Below, piece by piece: positions 1-5,005 of a stretch of 5,005 nucleotides of DNA. The notes beneath the pieces were generated by a model that saw only the letters and a list, made by a program, of their open reading frames with translations, did not search any database and had not been told where the DNA came from. Location: the NCBI GenBank assembly GCA_947488645.1, contig CANLAC010000089.1:1-5005 (forward strand). The letters run 5' to 3'. Both the position numbers and the translations under genes were made by a program. The stretch is from Actinomycetota bacterium. GTDB lineage: Bacteria; Actinomycetota; Actinomycetes; Nanopelagicales; Nanopelagicaceae. The number at the start of each line of letters is the position of its first letter. Positions within the stretch are counted from its first letter, which is position 1.

Positions 1-404
1 TAACAACTGATTATTTGCACGTTGATGCAGCATCAATGTTCTTTGTAACTAATCCAGATCGCTTTGATGTTGTCGTAACAGATAACTTATTCGGAGATAT
101 CTTGACTGATATCGCTGCAGCAATCTGTGGCGGTATTGGACTTGCAGCCTCAGGAAACATCAACCCAACCGGAAAGTTCCCATCAATGTTCGAACCTGTT
201 CATGGTTCAGCACCTGATATCGCTGGAAAGAATTTAGCTGATCCAACTGCAACAGTCATGTCAGTTGCGATGATGCTTGATCACCTTGGTTTTGCAGATG
301 CTGCGCGTGATGTTGAGCGTGTAGTTGCAGCAGATCTTTTAGCTCGCGGAGACAAAAAGCGCAGCACTAGTGAAGTTGGAGATGCGCTAGCAAGCGCACT
401 GTAA
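1..404 (+). CDS. leuB: 3-isopropylmalate dehydrogenase, C-terminal part (5' end outside window)
   Basis: LeuB oxidatively decarboxylates 3-isopropylmalate with NAD+ in cytosolic leucine synthesis. In organisms with CimA it also acts on the methylmalate intermediate on the way to isoleucine. The frame is open from the window edge (first full codon at 3), leaving 133 residues, roughly the last 40% of a protein family of about 340-360 aa. Visible family signatures are the block TDNLFGDILTD, whose two aspartates after the G and T (codons at 96-98 and 108-110) match the Mg2+-binding aspartates, and EPVHGSAPDIAGKNLADPTA, the NAD-binding loop region. The TTG at 15-17 is only an internal leucine codon; the homology to LeuB continues upstream of it. 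The gene ends in TAA, 4 nt before ilvE. Isocitrate or tartrate dehydrogenases share the fold, but these motifs and the ilvE/cimA neighbours favour LeuB. Confidence 0.95.
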   Translation, partial: TTDYLHVDAASMFFVTNPDRFDVVVTDNLFGDILTDIAAAICGGIGLAASGNINPTGKFPSMFEPVHGSAPDIAGKNLADPTATVMSVAMMLDHLGFADAARDVERVVAADLLARGDKKRSTSEVGDALASAL

Positions 405-408
405 TCTC

Positions 409-1488
409 ATGAAAATCACTCTTAATCCAAATGCCAAAGATGCTGCTACACGCGATGCGTTAGTTGCTGAAGGTGGATTCGGTAAGTACTACACCGACCA
501 CATGGTTATCTGCGAATGGAGTGAGAAGGATGGCTGGGGCGAACCGCACCTAATGCCATATGGTCCAATTTCTTTAGATCCAGCAACAGCTGTTTTCCAT
601 TACGGTCAAGAAATATTTGAAGGTATGAAGGCATATCGCCAACCAGATGGATCCATTGCGTTGTTTCGCCCAACTGCAAATGCAAAGCGTTTTGCTAATT
701 CGGCACGACGCTTAGCGCTTCCAGAAATGCCTGTTGAATTATTTATGGAAACAGTCGAAGCACTTGTTAAGCAAGATGCCGGTTGGGTTCCAAGCAAGGT
801 AGGCGAGTCTTTGTATATCCGCCCATTCATGATTGCAACTGAGGTCGGACTTGGTGTTCGTCCAACGAATAAGGCTTCATACATTCTTATTGCAACACCT
901 GCGGGTGCTTACTTTGATCCTTCCAAGGCTGTATCTGTGTGGATCTCAACTGAATATGTGCGCGCTGCTCAAGGTGGAACGGGTGAGGCAAAGTGTGGCG
1001 GAAACTACGCAGCATCACTTATTGCACAAAAGGCTGCAGCAAAAGAAGGTTGCGATCAGGTTGTGTGGATTGATGCAAAAGAGCGCAAATGGGTTGAAGA
1101 GATGGGCGGCATGAATCTTTACTTTGTAAAGGGTAAAGGTGCAGATGCAACCGTTATTACGCCAAAGCTAACTGGAACACTACTTCCAGGAATTACTCGT
1201 GATTCCATTTTGTCAGTTGCAGCAGATCTTGGTTACAAGGTTGATGAAGTCATGTTGTCAATTGATGATTGGCGAGATGGTGTTACATCAGGTGAAATTT
1301 CTGAAATCTTTGCGTGTGGAACAGCTGCAGTCGTTTCTCCCGTTGGCCAAGCAAAGAGCGCGATGGGTACTTGGGTAACAGGTGATGGACAGCCTGGCTC
1401 AATCACAATGCAGATTCGCAACCACTTACTTGGCATTCAACATGGAAACATCAAAGATGCCCACAACTGGATGAGTGCGGTTAAGTAA
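409..1488 (+). CDS. ilvE: Branched-chain amino acid aminotransferase
   Basis: This is a PLP-dependent fold-type IV transaminase that interconverts leucine, isoleucine and valine with their 2-oxo acids, using glutamate/2-oxoglutarate. It catalyses the last cytosolic step of all three pathways. The 359 residues match the longer BCAT subtype shared by actinobacteria and eukaryotes. The N-terminal domain has FHYGQEIFEGMKAYR at 63-77 and LYIRPFMIATE at 135-145. GTGEAKCGGNY holds the expected Schiff-base lysine, K195. EEMGGMN at 230-236, LPGITRDSIL at 259-268 and the cofactor-phosphate region EIFACGTAAVVSPV at 299-312 follow. All motifs look intact. The ATG lies 4 nt after the leuB stop with no recognisable Shine-Dalgarno, so translation is probably coupled to leuB. 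Its stop codon overlaps the cimA start by one base. A D-amino acid or aminodeoxychorismate family member is unlikely given length and motifs. Confidence 0.97.
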   Translation: MKITLNPNAKDAATRDALVAEGGFGKYYTDHMVICEWSEKDGWGEPHLMPYGPISLDPATAVFHYGQEIFEGMKAYRQPDGSIALFRPTANAKRFANSARRLALPEMPVELFMETVEALVKQDAGWVPSKVGESLYIRPFMIATEVGLGVRPTNKASYILIATPAGAYFDPSKAVSVWISTEYVRAAQGGTGEAKCGGNYAASLIAQKAAAKEGCDQVVWIDAKERKWVEEMGGMNLYFVKGKGADATVITPKLTGTLLPGITRDSILSVAADLGYKVDEVMLSIDDWRDGVTSGEISEIFACGTAAVVSPVGQAKSAMGTWVTGDGQPGSITMQIRNHLLGIQHGNIKDAHNWMSAVK

Positions 1489-3077
1489 TGCCAGTAAATG
1501 ATGCTTTTCATATCTACGACACAACCCTTCGCGATGGCGCTCAGCAAGAGGGATTAAATCTTTCTGTCCATGACAAACTCAATATCGCACGTCATCTAGA
1601 TGATCTTGGTGTTGGCTTTATCGAGGGTGGATGGCCAGGTGCCAACCCAAAAGACACTGAATTTTTTGCTCTCGCTAAGAAAGAATTGAAATTAAAGAAT
1701 GCAACCTTTGTTGCTTTCGGTGCCACTCGTCGTCCTAATGCAAATGCAGCTGATGATGTTTTGCTGGGAGCATTACGAGATAGCGGTGCACCTGCTGTAA
1801 CACTTGTTGCAAAAGCATTTGATCGTCACGTTGATCTTGCGCTAAAGACAACTCTGGATGAAAACCTTGCGATGATCCGTGATTCTGTCACACACCTTCG
1901 CCAAGAGGGCCAACGCGTTTTTCTAGATGCAGAGCACTTCTTTGATGGCTATCGCAGCAACCGTGCGTATGCGCTCGAAGTTGTGCGAGTAGCTGCAGAA
2001 GCTGGTGCAGATGTAATTGCGCTCTGTGACACCAATGGTGGAATGTTGCCAGATGAGCTTTCACAGATTGTTCATGATGTTCTAACAGCAAGTAATGCTC
2101 GACTTGGTATTCACTGTCACAATGACACAGGGTGTGCGGTAGCAAACTCCATGGCAGCAGTTGCTGCTGGTGCAACACACGTGCAGGGAACTTTAAATGG
2201 CTACGGTGAGCGCACAGGAAACGCCGACCTTGTAACGATCATCGCAAATCTAGAATTAAAGACACAGCAACTAGTCTTGCCAACAAATGCCCTGCAAGAG
2301 GCTTTTAGAATTTCACATGCAGTAGCAGAAATTACAAATGTTGCTCCAAGTTCTCGTCAGCCATATGTTGGCGTTTCAGCTTTTGCCCACAAGGCAGGAC
2401 TGCATGCAAGTGCAATCAAGGTTGATCCATCCTTGTATCAACATGAAGAGCCTTCAGCTGTTGGCAATGACATGCGTATGTTGGTTTCTGACATGGCAGG
2501 TCGCGCATCAATCGAGCTCAAGTCACAAGAACTTGGCGTAGATCTGGGCGGGGACAAAGAACTTATTGGTCGCATTGTTGATCGTGTAAAGGAAATGGAA
2601 TCACGAGGATTCACATTTGAAGCAGCAGATGCCTCATTTGAGCTGCTTGTACATGAAGAGATGTTAGGAAAGCGTCCTGCGTTTTTCACAATAAATCACT
2701 GGGTAACATCCGTTGAACGCGCAACAGATGAATCAATTATTACTAAGGCTGAAGTAACCGTGACTGCAAGTGGACAAGAGATCACATGCAAGGGTGAAGG
2801 AAACGGTCCTGTTAACGCTTTTGATAATGCATTGCGTACTGGATTAATTAAGTTGTATCCAGAACTTTCTTCCCTAGAACTTATCGATTACAAGGTTCGC
2901 ATCCTTGAAGGCCGTTTAGGAACTGGTGCGGTAACCCGCGTTTTGGTCGAAACAACTGATGGCAAGGGCGAGTGGAACACGGTTGGCGTGCATGAAAACG
3001 TTATTGCAGCATCTGCCATGGCACTTGAAGATGCGGTTACCTTTGGCTTACTGCGTCAGGGACGTAAGCCCGAGTAA
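1488..3077 (+). CDS. cimA: (R)-citramalate synthase
   Basis: CimA condenses pyruvate with acetyl-CoA to citramalate, the entry to 2-oxobutyrate and isoleucine that bypasses threonine deaminase. The 529-residue protein has an N-terminal TIM-barrel with YDTTLRDGAQQEG at 10-22 (R15 and D16 expected catalytic/metal-binding), the CimA-like EGGWPGANPKD at 46-56, HCHND at 209-213 giving the metal-binding H209/H211, and YGERTGNADL at 239-248. A linker region precedes a C-terminal LeuA-type dimerisation/allosteric domain at about 404-525, which includes GEGNGPVNAFDNALR. In this family that domain usually binds the end product, here predicted to be isoleucine. Homocitrate and 2-isopropylmalate synthases share the architecture. 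The WPGANPKD and YGERTGNADL blocks are those of the citramalate synthase subfamily, and the leuB-ilvE context agrees, but substrate choice is not proven by sequence. The ATG overlaps the ilvE TAA (TAATG), a classic coupling arrangement, and no clear ribosome binding site is present. Confidence 0.9.
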   Translation: MPVNDAFHIYDTTLRDGAQQEGLNLSVHDKLNIARHLDDLGVGFIEGGWPGANPKDTEFFALAKKELKLKNATFVAFGATRRPNANAADDVLLGALRDSGAPAVTLVAKAFDRHVDLALKTTLDENLAMIRDSVTHLRQEGQRVFLDAEHFFDGYRSNRAYALEVVRVAAEAGADVIALCDTNGGMLPDELSQIVHDVLTASNARLGIHCHNDTGCAVANSMAAVAAGATHVQGTLNGYGERTGNADLVTIIANLELKTQQLVLPTNALQEAFRISHAVAEITNVAPSSRQPYVGVSAFAHKAGLHASAIKVDPSLYQHEEPSAVGNDMRMLVSDMAGRASIELKSQELGVDLGGDKELIGRIVDRVKEMESRGFTFEAADASFELLVHEEMLGKRPAFFTINHWVTSVERATDESIITKAEVTVTASGQEITCKGEGNGPVNAFDNALRTGLIKLYPELSSLELIDYKVRILEGRLGTGAVTRVLVETTDGKGEWNTVGVHENVIAASAMALEDAVTFGLLRQGRKPE

Positions 3078-3086
3078 ACTCGTACC

Positions 3087-4001
3087 GTGAGCGATGAATA
3101 TGAAAAGCTAATTGCGGCTTTTACTCGCCACTTAGAAGTCGAACGAAGCCTTTCTGTTCACACAATTCGTGCCTACCTCGGTGATCTTGAAAGTTTGATC
3201 TCACACCTTGAGCAAATTGGTGTCACGAATATTTCCCAATTAGAGCTGATTCATTTGCGCTCATGGCTTGCAAATCAACAAGTTAAAGGGGGAGCGCGCA
3301 CAACATTGTCACGTCGGGCAGTCTCTGTTCGTTTGTTTACGAAGTGGGCACTTAAGAATAAGTATTTAGAGAAAGATGTTGCCGCAACATTGGCAACGCC
3401 AAAAGGTCATCGCACACTGCCTGAAGTTCTTGAAGTAGCAGATGCAAAGGTTGCCATGGATTCACTGGCTACGCGGGCGGCAGAGGAAGAAACACCTATT
3501 TCATTACGTGATGTTGCGATGGTTGAAATGTTGTATGCATCCGGTGCTCGTGTGGCCGAACTATGCGGACTTGATCTGTCAGATATCGATTACGACCGTC
3601 AAACAATTCGAGTTTTAGGTAAGGGAAATAAGGAGCGCACAATTCCCTTAGGAAATCCTGCGATGAAAGCGTTGAACGTGTGGCTTAAAGAGGGAAGAGA
3701 TTCGCTAGCCAACTCACAATCGGAAAATGCTGTATTTCTAGGAGCTCGCGGAAAACGAATTGATCAACGAACAGTTAGAACTGTTGTCTATAACGCCTTG
3801 CAAGCAATTGAGGGAATAGAGCGAATGGGGCCTCACGCATTGCGACATTCAGCGGCAACTCATTTGCTCGAAGGTGGTGCGGACTTGCGCACGGTGCAAG
3901 AAATCTTGGGCCATGCATCACTTGCCACAACGCAGATTTATACCCATGTATCTACGGAGCGCTTGCAAAAAGCATTCAAGCAAGCACACCCACGCGCATG
4001 A
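3087..4001 (+). CDS. xerC: Tyrosine site-specific recombinase, XerC-like
   Basis: XerC, together with XerD, resolves chromosome dimers at the dif site during cell division. The 304 residues match the usual Xer length. An N-terminal SAM-like core-binding domain spans about 5-90 (FTRHLEVERSLSVHTIRAYL region). The catalytic domain has all expected residues: R155 in ASGARVAELCGL, K179 in LGKGNKERTIPLG, H250 and R253 in HALRHSAATHLL, H276 in LGHASLATTQIYTH and the nucleophile Y285. The start is GTG at 3087, 9 nt after the cimA stop; no in-frame ATG or convincing Shine-Dalgarno lies nearby, so the start is likely but not certain. Choosing XerC over XerD rests on position: xerC is commonly found just upstream of rpsB in actinobacteria. 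Phage or plasmid integrases are less likely because length, motifs and chromosomal context are all of the housekeeping type. No dif-like site was recognised. The stop overlaps the next gene (ATGA). Confidence 0.93.
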   Translation: MSDEYEKLIAAFTRHLEVERSLSVHTIRAYLGDLESLISHLEQIGVTNISQLELIHLRSWLANQQVKGGARTTLSRRAVSVRLFTKWALKNKYLEKDVAATLATPKGHRTLPEVLEVADAKVAMDSLATRAAEEETPISLRDVAMVEMLYASGARVAELCGLDLSDIDYDRQTIRVLGKGNKERTIPLGNPAMKALNVWLKEGRDSLANSQSENAVFLGARGKRIDQRTVRTVVYNALQAIEGIERMGPHALRHSAATHLLEGGADLRTVQEILGHASLATTQIYTHVSTERLQKAFKQAHPRA

Positions 4002-4690
4002 GAGCATCTTTAGTTGTTATTCCAACATATAACGAAGCAGAAAGTATCGGGCAAATACTTCATGGCTTGAAAAGCCTTGATGTTGATGTTTTGGTAATTG
4101 ATGATGGATCACCAGATGGCACAGCTGACATCGTCCGGATGCACAAGGTCGAAGTCATTGAACGTGAAGGTAAACAAGGTTTGGGTAGTGCCTATCGCAC
4201 AGGATTTTCAATTGGTATTCAACGTGGATATACCTACATTATTGAAATGGATGCTGATGGGTCTCACCAGATACAAGATCTTCAAAAGATGATGGAATGG
4301 ATAGGTAGCGCTGACCTACTCATTGGTTCTCGTTGGATTGCAGATGGTGCCATTCAAAACTGGAGCAAATTTCGTGAGTACTTATCTAAGTCTGCAAATT
4401 CTTATGCCAATTTGCTGTTATTGCTTGGAGTGAAAGACACAACCTCTGGATTTAGGATTTATACAACTGATTTACTCAAGAAAATGGAAGTTTCAACTAT
4501 TCGCAGTGAGGGATATTGCTTTCAAATCGAGATGACTCGTCGGGCAATTGCTCGTGGGGGATCGATCGCTGAAATTCCAATTACTTTTGTTGAAAGAATC
4601 TATGGAAAGAGCAAAATGTCCTTTGCTATCGCCCTGGAGGCTGTTGTTCGCATCACCGCCTGGGGAGCTCTACGCTTAATCGGGCGGTAA
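3998..4690 (+). CDS. GT2 glycosyltransferase, polyprenol-phosphate mannose synthase-like
   Basis: The protein is predicted to transfer mannose from GDP-mannose to polyprenyl phosphate at the inner face of the membrane. The lipid-linked mannose would then serve as donor for lipoglycan or protein O-mannosylation enzymes. It is 230 residues, a single GT-A domain without membrane segments, which is typical or slightly short for this family. Motifs in order are VVIPTYNEAESI at 6-17, IDDGSPDGT at 34-42 (nucleotide-sugar binding), GLGSAYRTGF at 61-70, EMDADGSH at 83-90 with the metal-binding D85/D87, SRW at 111-113, TTSGFR at 148-153, EGYCFQIEM at 171-179 and ERIYGKSKM at 199-207. This order matches dolichol/polyprenol-phosphate mannosyltransferases (DPM1, mycobacterial Ppm1 catalytic domain). 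A glucosyl donor specificity cannot be excluded. The ATG shares ATGA with the xerC stop, without a Shine-Dalgarno, implying coupled translation. No apolipoprotein N-acyltransferase domain is fused or adjacent, unlike mycobacterial Ppm1. Confidence 0.88.
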   Translation: MRASLVVIPTYNEAESIGQILHGLKSLDVDVLVIDDGSPDGTADIVRMHKVEVIEREGKQGLGSAYRTGFSIGIQRGYTYIIEMDADGSHQIQDLQKMMEWIGSADLLIGSRWIADGAIQNWSKFREYLSKSANSYANLLLLLGVKDTTSGFRIYTTDLLKKMEVSTIRSEGYCFQIEMTRRAIARGGSIAEIPITFVERIYGKSKMSFAIALEAVVRITAWGALRLIGR

Positions 4691-4710
4691 TTTCCACGCT
4701 CACGCTCAGG

Positions 4711-4716
4711 TAAGAT
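4711..4716 (+). promoter_or_regulatory. Possible -10 box of an rpsB promoter (TAAGAT)
   Basis: TAAGAT fits the actinobacterial TAnnnT -10 pattern. It sits 20 nt after the mannosyltransferase stop, in the gap before rpsB. A start about 7 nt downstream would place the RNA 5' end right at the UUCG hairpin beginning at 4725 and give a leader of about 180 nt. No TTGACA-like -35 hexamer is seen 16-18 nt upstream, where the sequence is TAATTT. TA-rich hexamers occur often by chance, so this is tentative. Confidence 0.3.
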
Positions 4717-4724
4717 TTCCCCTG

Positions 4725-4744
4725 CACCAACCTTCGGGTTGGTG
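4725..4744 (+). terminator. UUCG-capped 8-bp hairpin: operon terminator or 5' end of the rpsB leader
   Basis: CACCAACC (4725-4732) and GGTTGGTG (4737-4744) form a perfect 8-bp stem closed by the very stable C(UUCG)G tetraloop. It lies 34 nt downstream of the mannosyltransferase stop, where a terminator of the upstream operon would be expected. However, no T-run follows (next bases ACATCTCAGC), so it is not a canonical intrinsic terminator. It could instead act as a 3'-end stabiliser, a U-less actinobacterial-type terminator, or a protective hairpin at the 5' end of the rpsB mRNA. The stem is directly visible; its role is inferred. Confidence 0.45.
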
Positions 4745-4752
4745 ACATCTCA

Positions 4753-4878
4753 GCACTCACTGACTTAGGTCGGCATAACCACCTCGGTCCACAAGAAATT
4801 GTGGTCGGTGATTTTGAGTGCGACGGGCCGAACAAATTGTTTGGCCATAAACCGAGCGGGTTTATTGCGCACTGCGCG
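4753..4878 (+). promoter_or_regulatory. Candidate structured 5' leader of rpsB mRNA
   Basis: Hand folding gives a nearly continuous series of helices. P1 pairs GCACTCA (4753-4759) with TGAGTGC (4815-4821), 7 bp. P2 is CTGAC (4760-4764) with GTCGG (4769-4773), one G-U pair, loop TTAG. P3 is CCACAA (4789-4794) with TTGTGG (4799-4804), GAAA loop, plus outer CACC (4780-4783) with GGTG (4807-4810). P1-P3 would form a three-way junction. P4 is GGCCGAAC (4826-4833) with GTTTGGCC (4839-4846), one G-U pair. P5 is TAAACC (4848-4853) with GGTTTA (4859-4864). P6 is GCGC (4867-4870) with GCGC (4874-4877). The region ends just before the rpsB Shine-Dalgarno. S2 is known to autoregulate its operon through the rpsB leader in E. 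coli, so a similar role is plausible here. I do not recognise the structure as a named RNA family, and covariation has not been tested. Confidence 0.5.
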
Positions 4879-4885
4879 AAAACCT

Positions 4886-4894
4886 AAGAAGGAG
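4886..4894 (+). promoter_or_regulatory. Strong Shine-Dalgarno sequence of rpsB
   Basis: AAGAAGGAG contains AAGGAG, close to the full anti-Shine-Dalgarno complement, and is separated by 9 nt from the ATG at 4904. This fixes the rpsB start. It is the only strong ribosome binding site in the window; the upstream genes appear to rely on coupling. The spacer just after it (4895-4901) can pair with 4771-4777 of the leader. Confidence 0.85.
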
Positions 4895-4903
4895 TATGCC
4901 GTC

Positions 4904-5005
4904 ATGGCAGTTGTAACAATGCGAGAGCTCCTCGACAGCGGAGTCCACTTCGGACACCAGACTCGTCGATGGAACCCAAAGATGAAGCGCTTTATTTTCA
5001 CAGAG
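4904..5005 (+). CDS. rpsB: 30S ribosomal protein S2 (uS2), N-terminal part (3' end outside window)
   Basis: S2 is a structural protein of the small ribosomal subunit, located between head and body and assembled late. Only the first 34 residues are present. They begin MAVVTMRELLDSGVHFGHQT and continue with RRWNPKMKRFIFTE, the highly conserved S2 N-terminus (LLxxGVHFGHQTRRWNPKM). The MAVVTMRELL form is typical of actinobacteria. The ATG is supported by a strong Shine-Dalgarno 9 nt upstream and by the conserved N-terminal length. A 213-nt gap separates it from the preceding gene, implying its own promoter and leader. By analogy with most bacteria, tsf (elongation factor Ts) would be expected downstream but lies outside the window. 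Confidence 0.98.
   Translation, partial: MAVVTMRELLDSGVHFGHQTRRWNPKMKRFIFTE

Noticed and set aside
405..408. Attenuator or leader peptide controlling ilvE
   Set aside because: The gap to leuB is only 4 nt, leaving no room for a leader; any attenuation would have to be upstream of the window.
606..884. Antisense open frame inside ilvE
   Set aside because: Overlaps conserved IlvE motifs on the opposite strand, with no protein features of its own.
1888..2178. Antisense open frame inside cimA, rich in Leu, His and Gln
   Set aside because: The odd composition is the reverse reading of GCA/GCT-rich alanine codons of CimA; no family resemblance or start signal.
3071..3082. Inverted repeat CGAG-TAAA-CTCG at the cimA/xerC junction as a terminator
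   Set aside because: Only 4 bp of stem, no T-run, and it includes the cimA stop codon; too weak to terminate transcription.
3087..4001. Tyrosine recombinase as a sign of a prophage, integron or genomic island
   Set aside because: The protein has housekeeping Xer length and motifs, lies in a coupled operon near rpsB as is common in actinobacteria, and there are no attachment repeats, tRNA or cargo genes.
4896..4916. Six-codon open frame (MPSWQL) overlapping the rpsB start out of frame
   Set aside because: Its ATG is only 1 nt from the Shine-Dalgarno, too close for initiation, so it is unlikely to be a regulatory upstream ORF.
4765..5001. Antisense open frame of 78 codons across the rpsB leader and start
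   Set aside because: It lies opposite the conserved S2 coding region and the structured leader, has no recognisable domain, and is best explained as a shadow.

Overview
The window looks like chromosomal DNA from a low-to-mid GC actinobacterium. The predicted start of ribosomal protein S2, the form of the LeuB, IlvE and CimA proteins, and xerC lying close to rpsB all fit Actinobacteria. The base composition, about mid-40s percent G+C judged by eye, and the very tight gene packing suggest a streamlined freshwater lineage such as the acI group (Nanopelagicales). The lineage is inference. All genes read on the + strand, and there are no mobile elements, tRNAs, rRNAs or CRISPR arrays.

Positions 1-3077 hold a branched-chain amino acid block: the 3' end of leuB, then complete ilvE and cimA. 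CimA makes citramalate from pyruvate and acetyl-CoA. LeuB, with LeuCD encoded elsewhere, can carry citramalate to 2-oxobutyrate. IlvE does the final transamination to isoleucine, leucine and valine. Together these genes point to threonine-independent isoleucine synthesis. Positions 3087-4690 hold xerC (chromosome dimer resolution) and a GT2 polyprenol-phosphate mannosyltransferase-like gene. Spacing is a 4-nt gap, a 1-nt overlap, a 9-nt gap and a 4-nt overlap, so leuB-ilvE-cimA-xerC-GT2 could be one transcript with coupled translation. None of the four internal starts has a clear Shine-Dalgarno sequence.

Positions 4691-4903 are the only sizeable non-coding stretch. They separate this operon from rpsB, whose first 34 codons end the window. 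The stretch contains a possible -10 box, a perfect 8-bp hairpin with a UUCG loop, and then a chain of hairpins with a possible three-way junction leading to a strong Shine-Dalgarno sequence. One internal segment can pair with the spacer between the Shine-Dalgarno and the rpsB start codon. I read this as a candidate autoregulatory rpsB mRNA leader. It is the most interesting part of the window. The coding genes themselves are ordinary conserved families.
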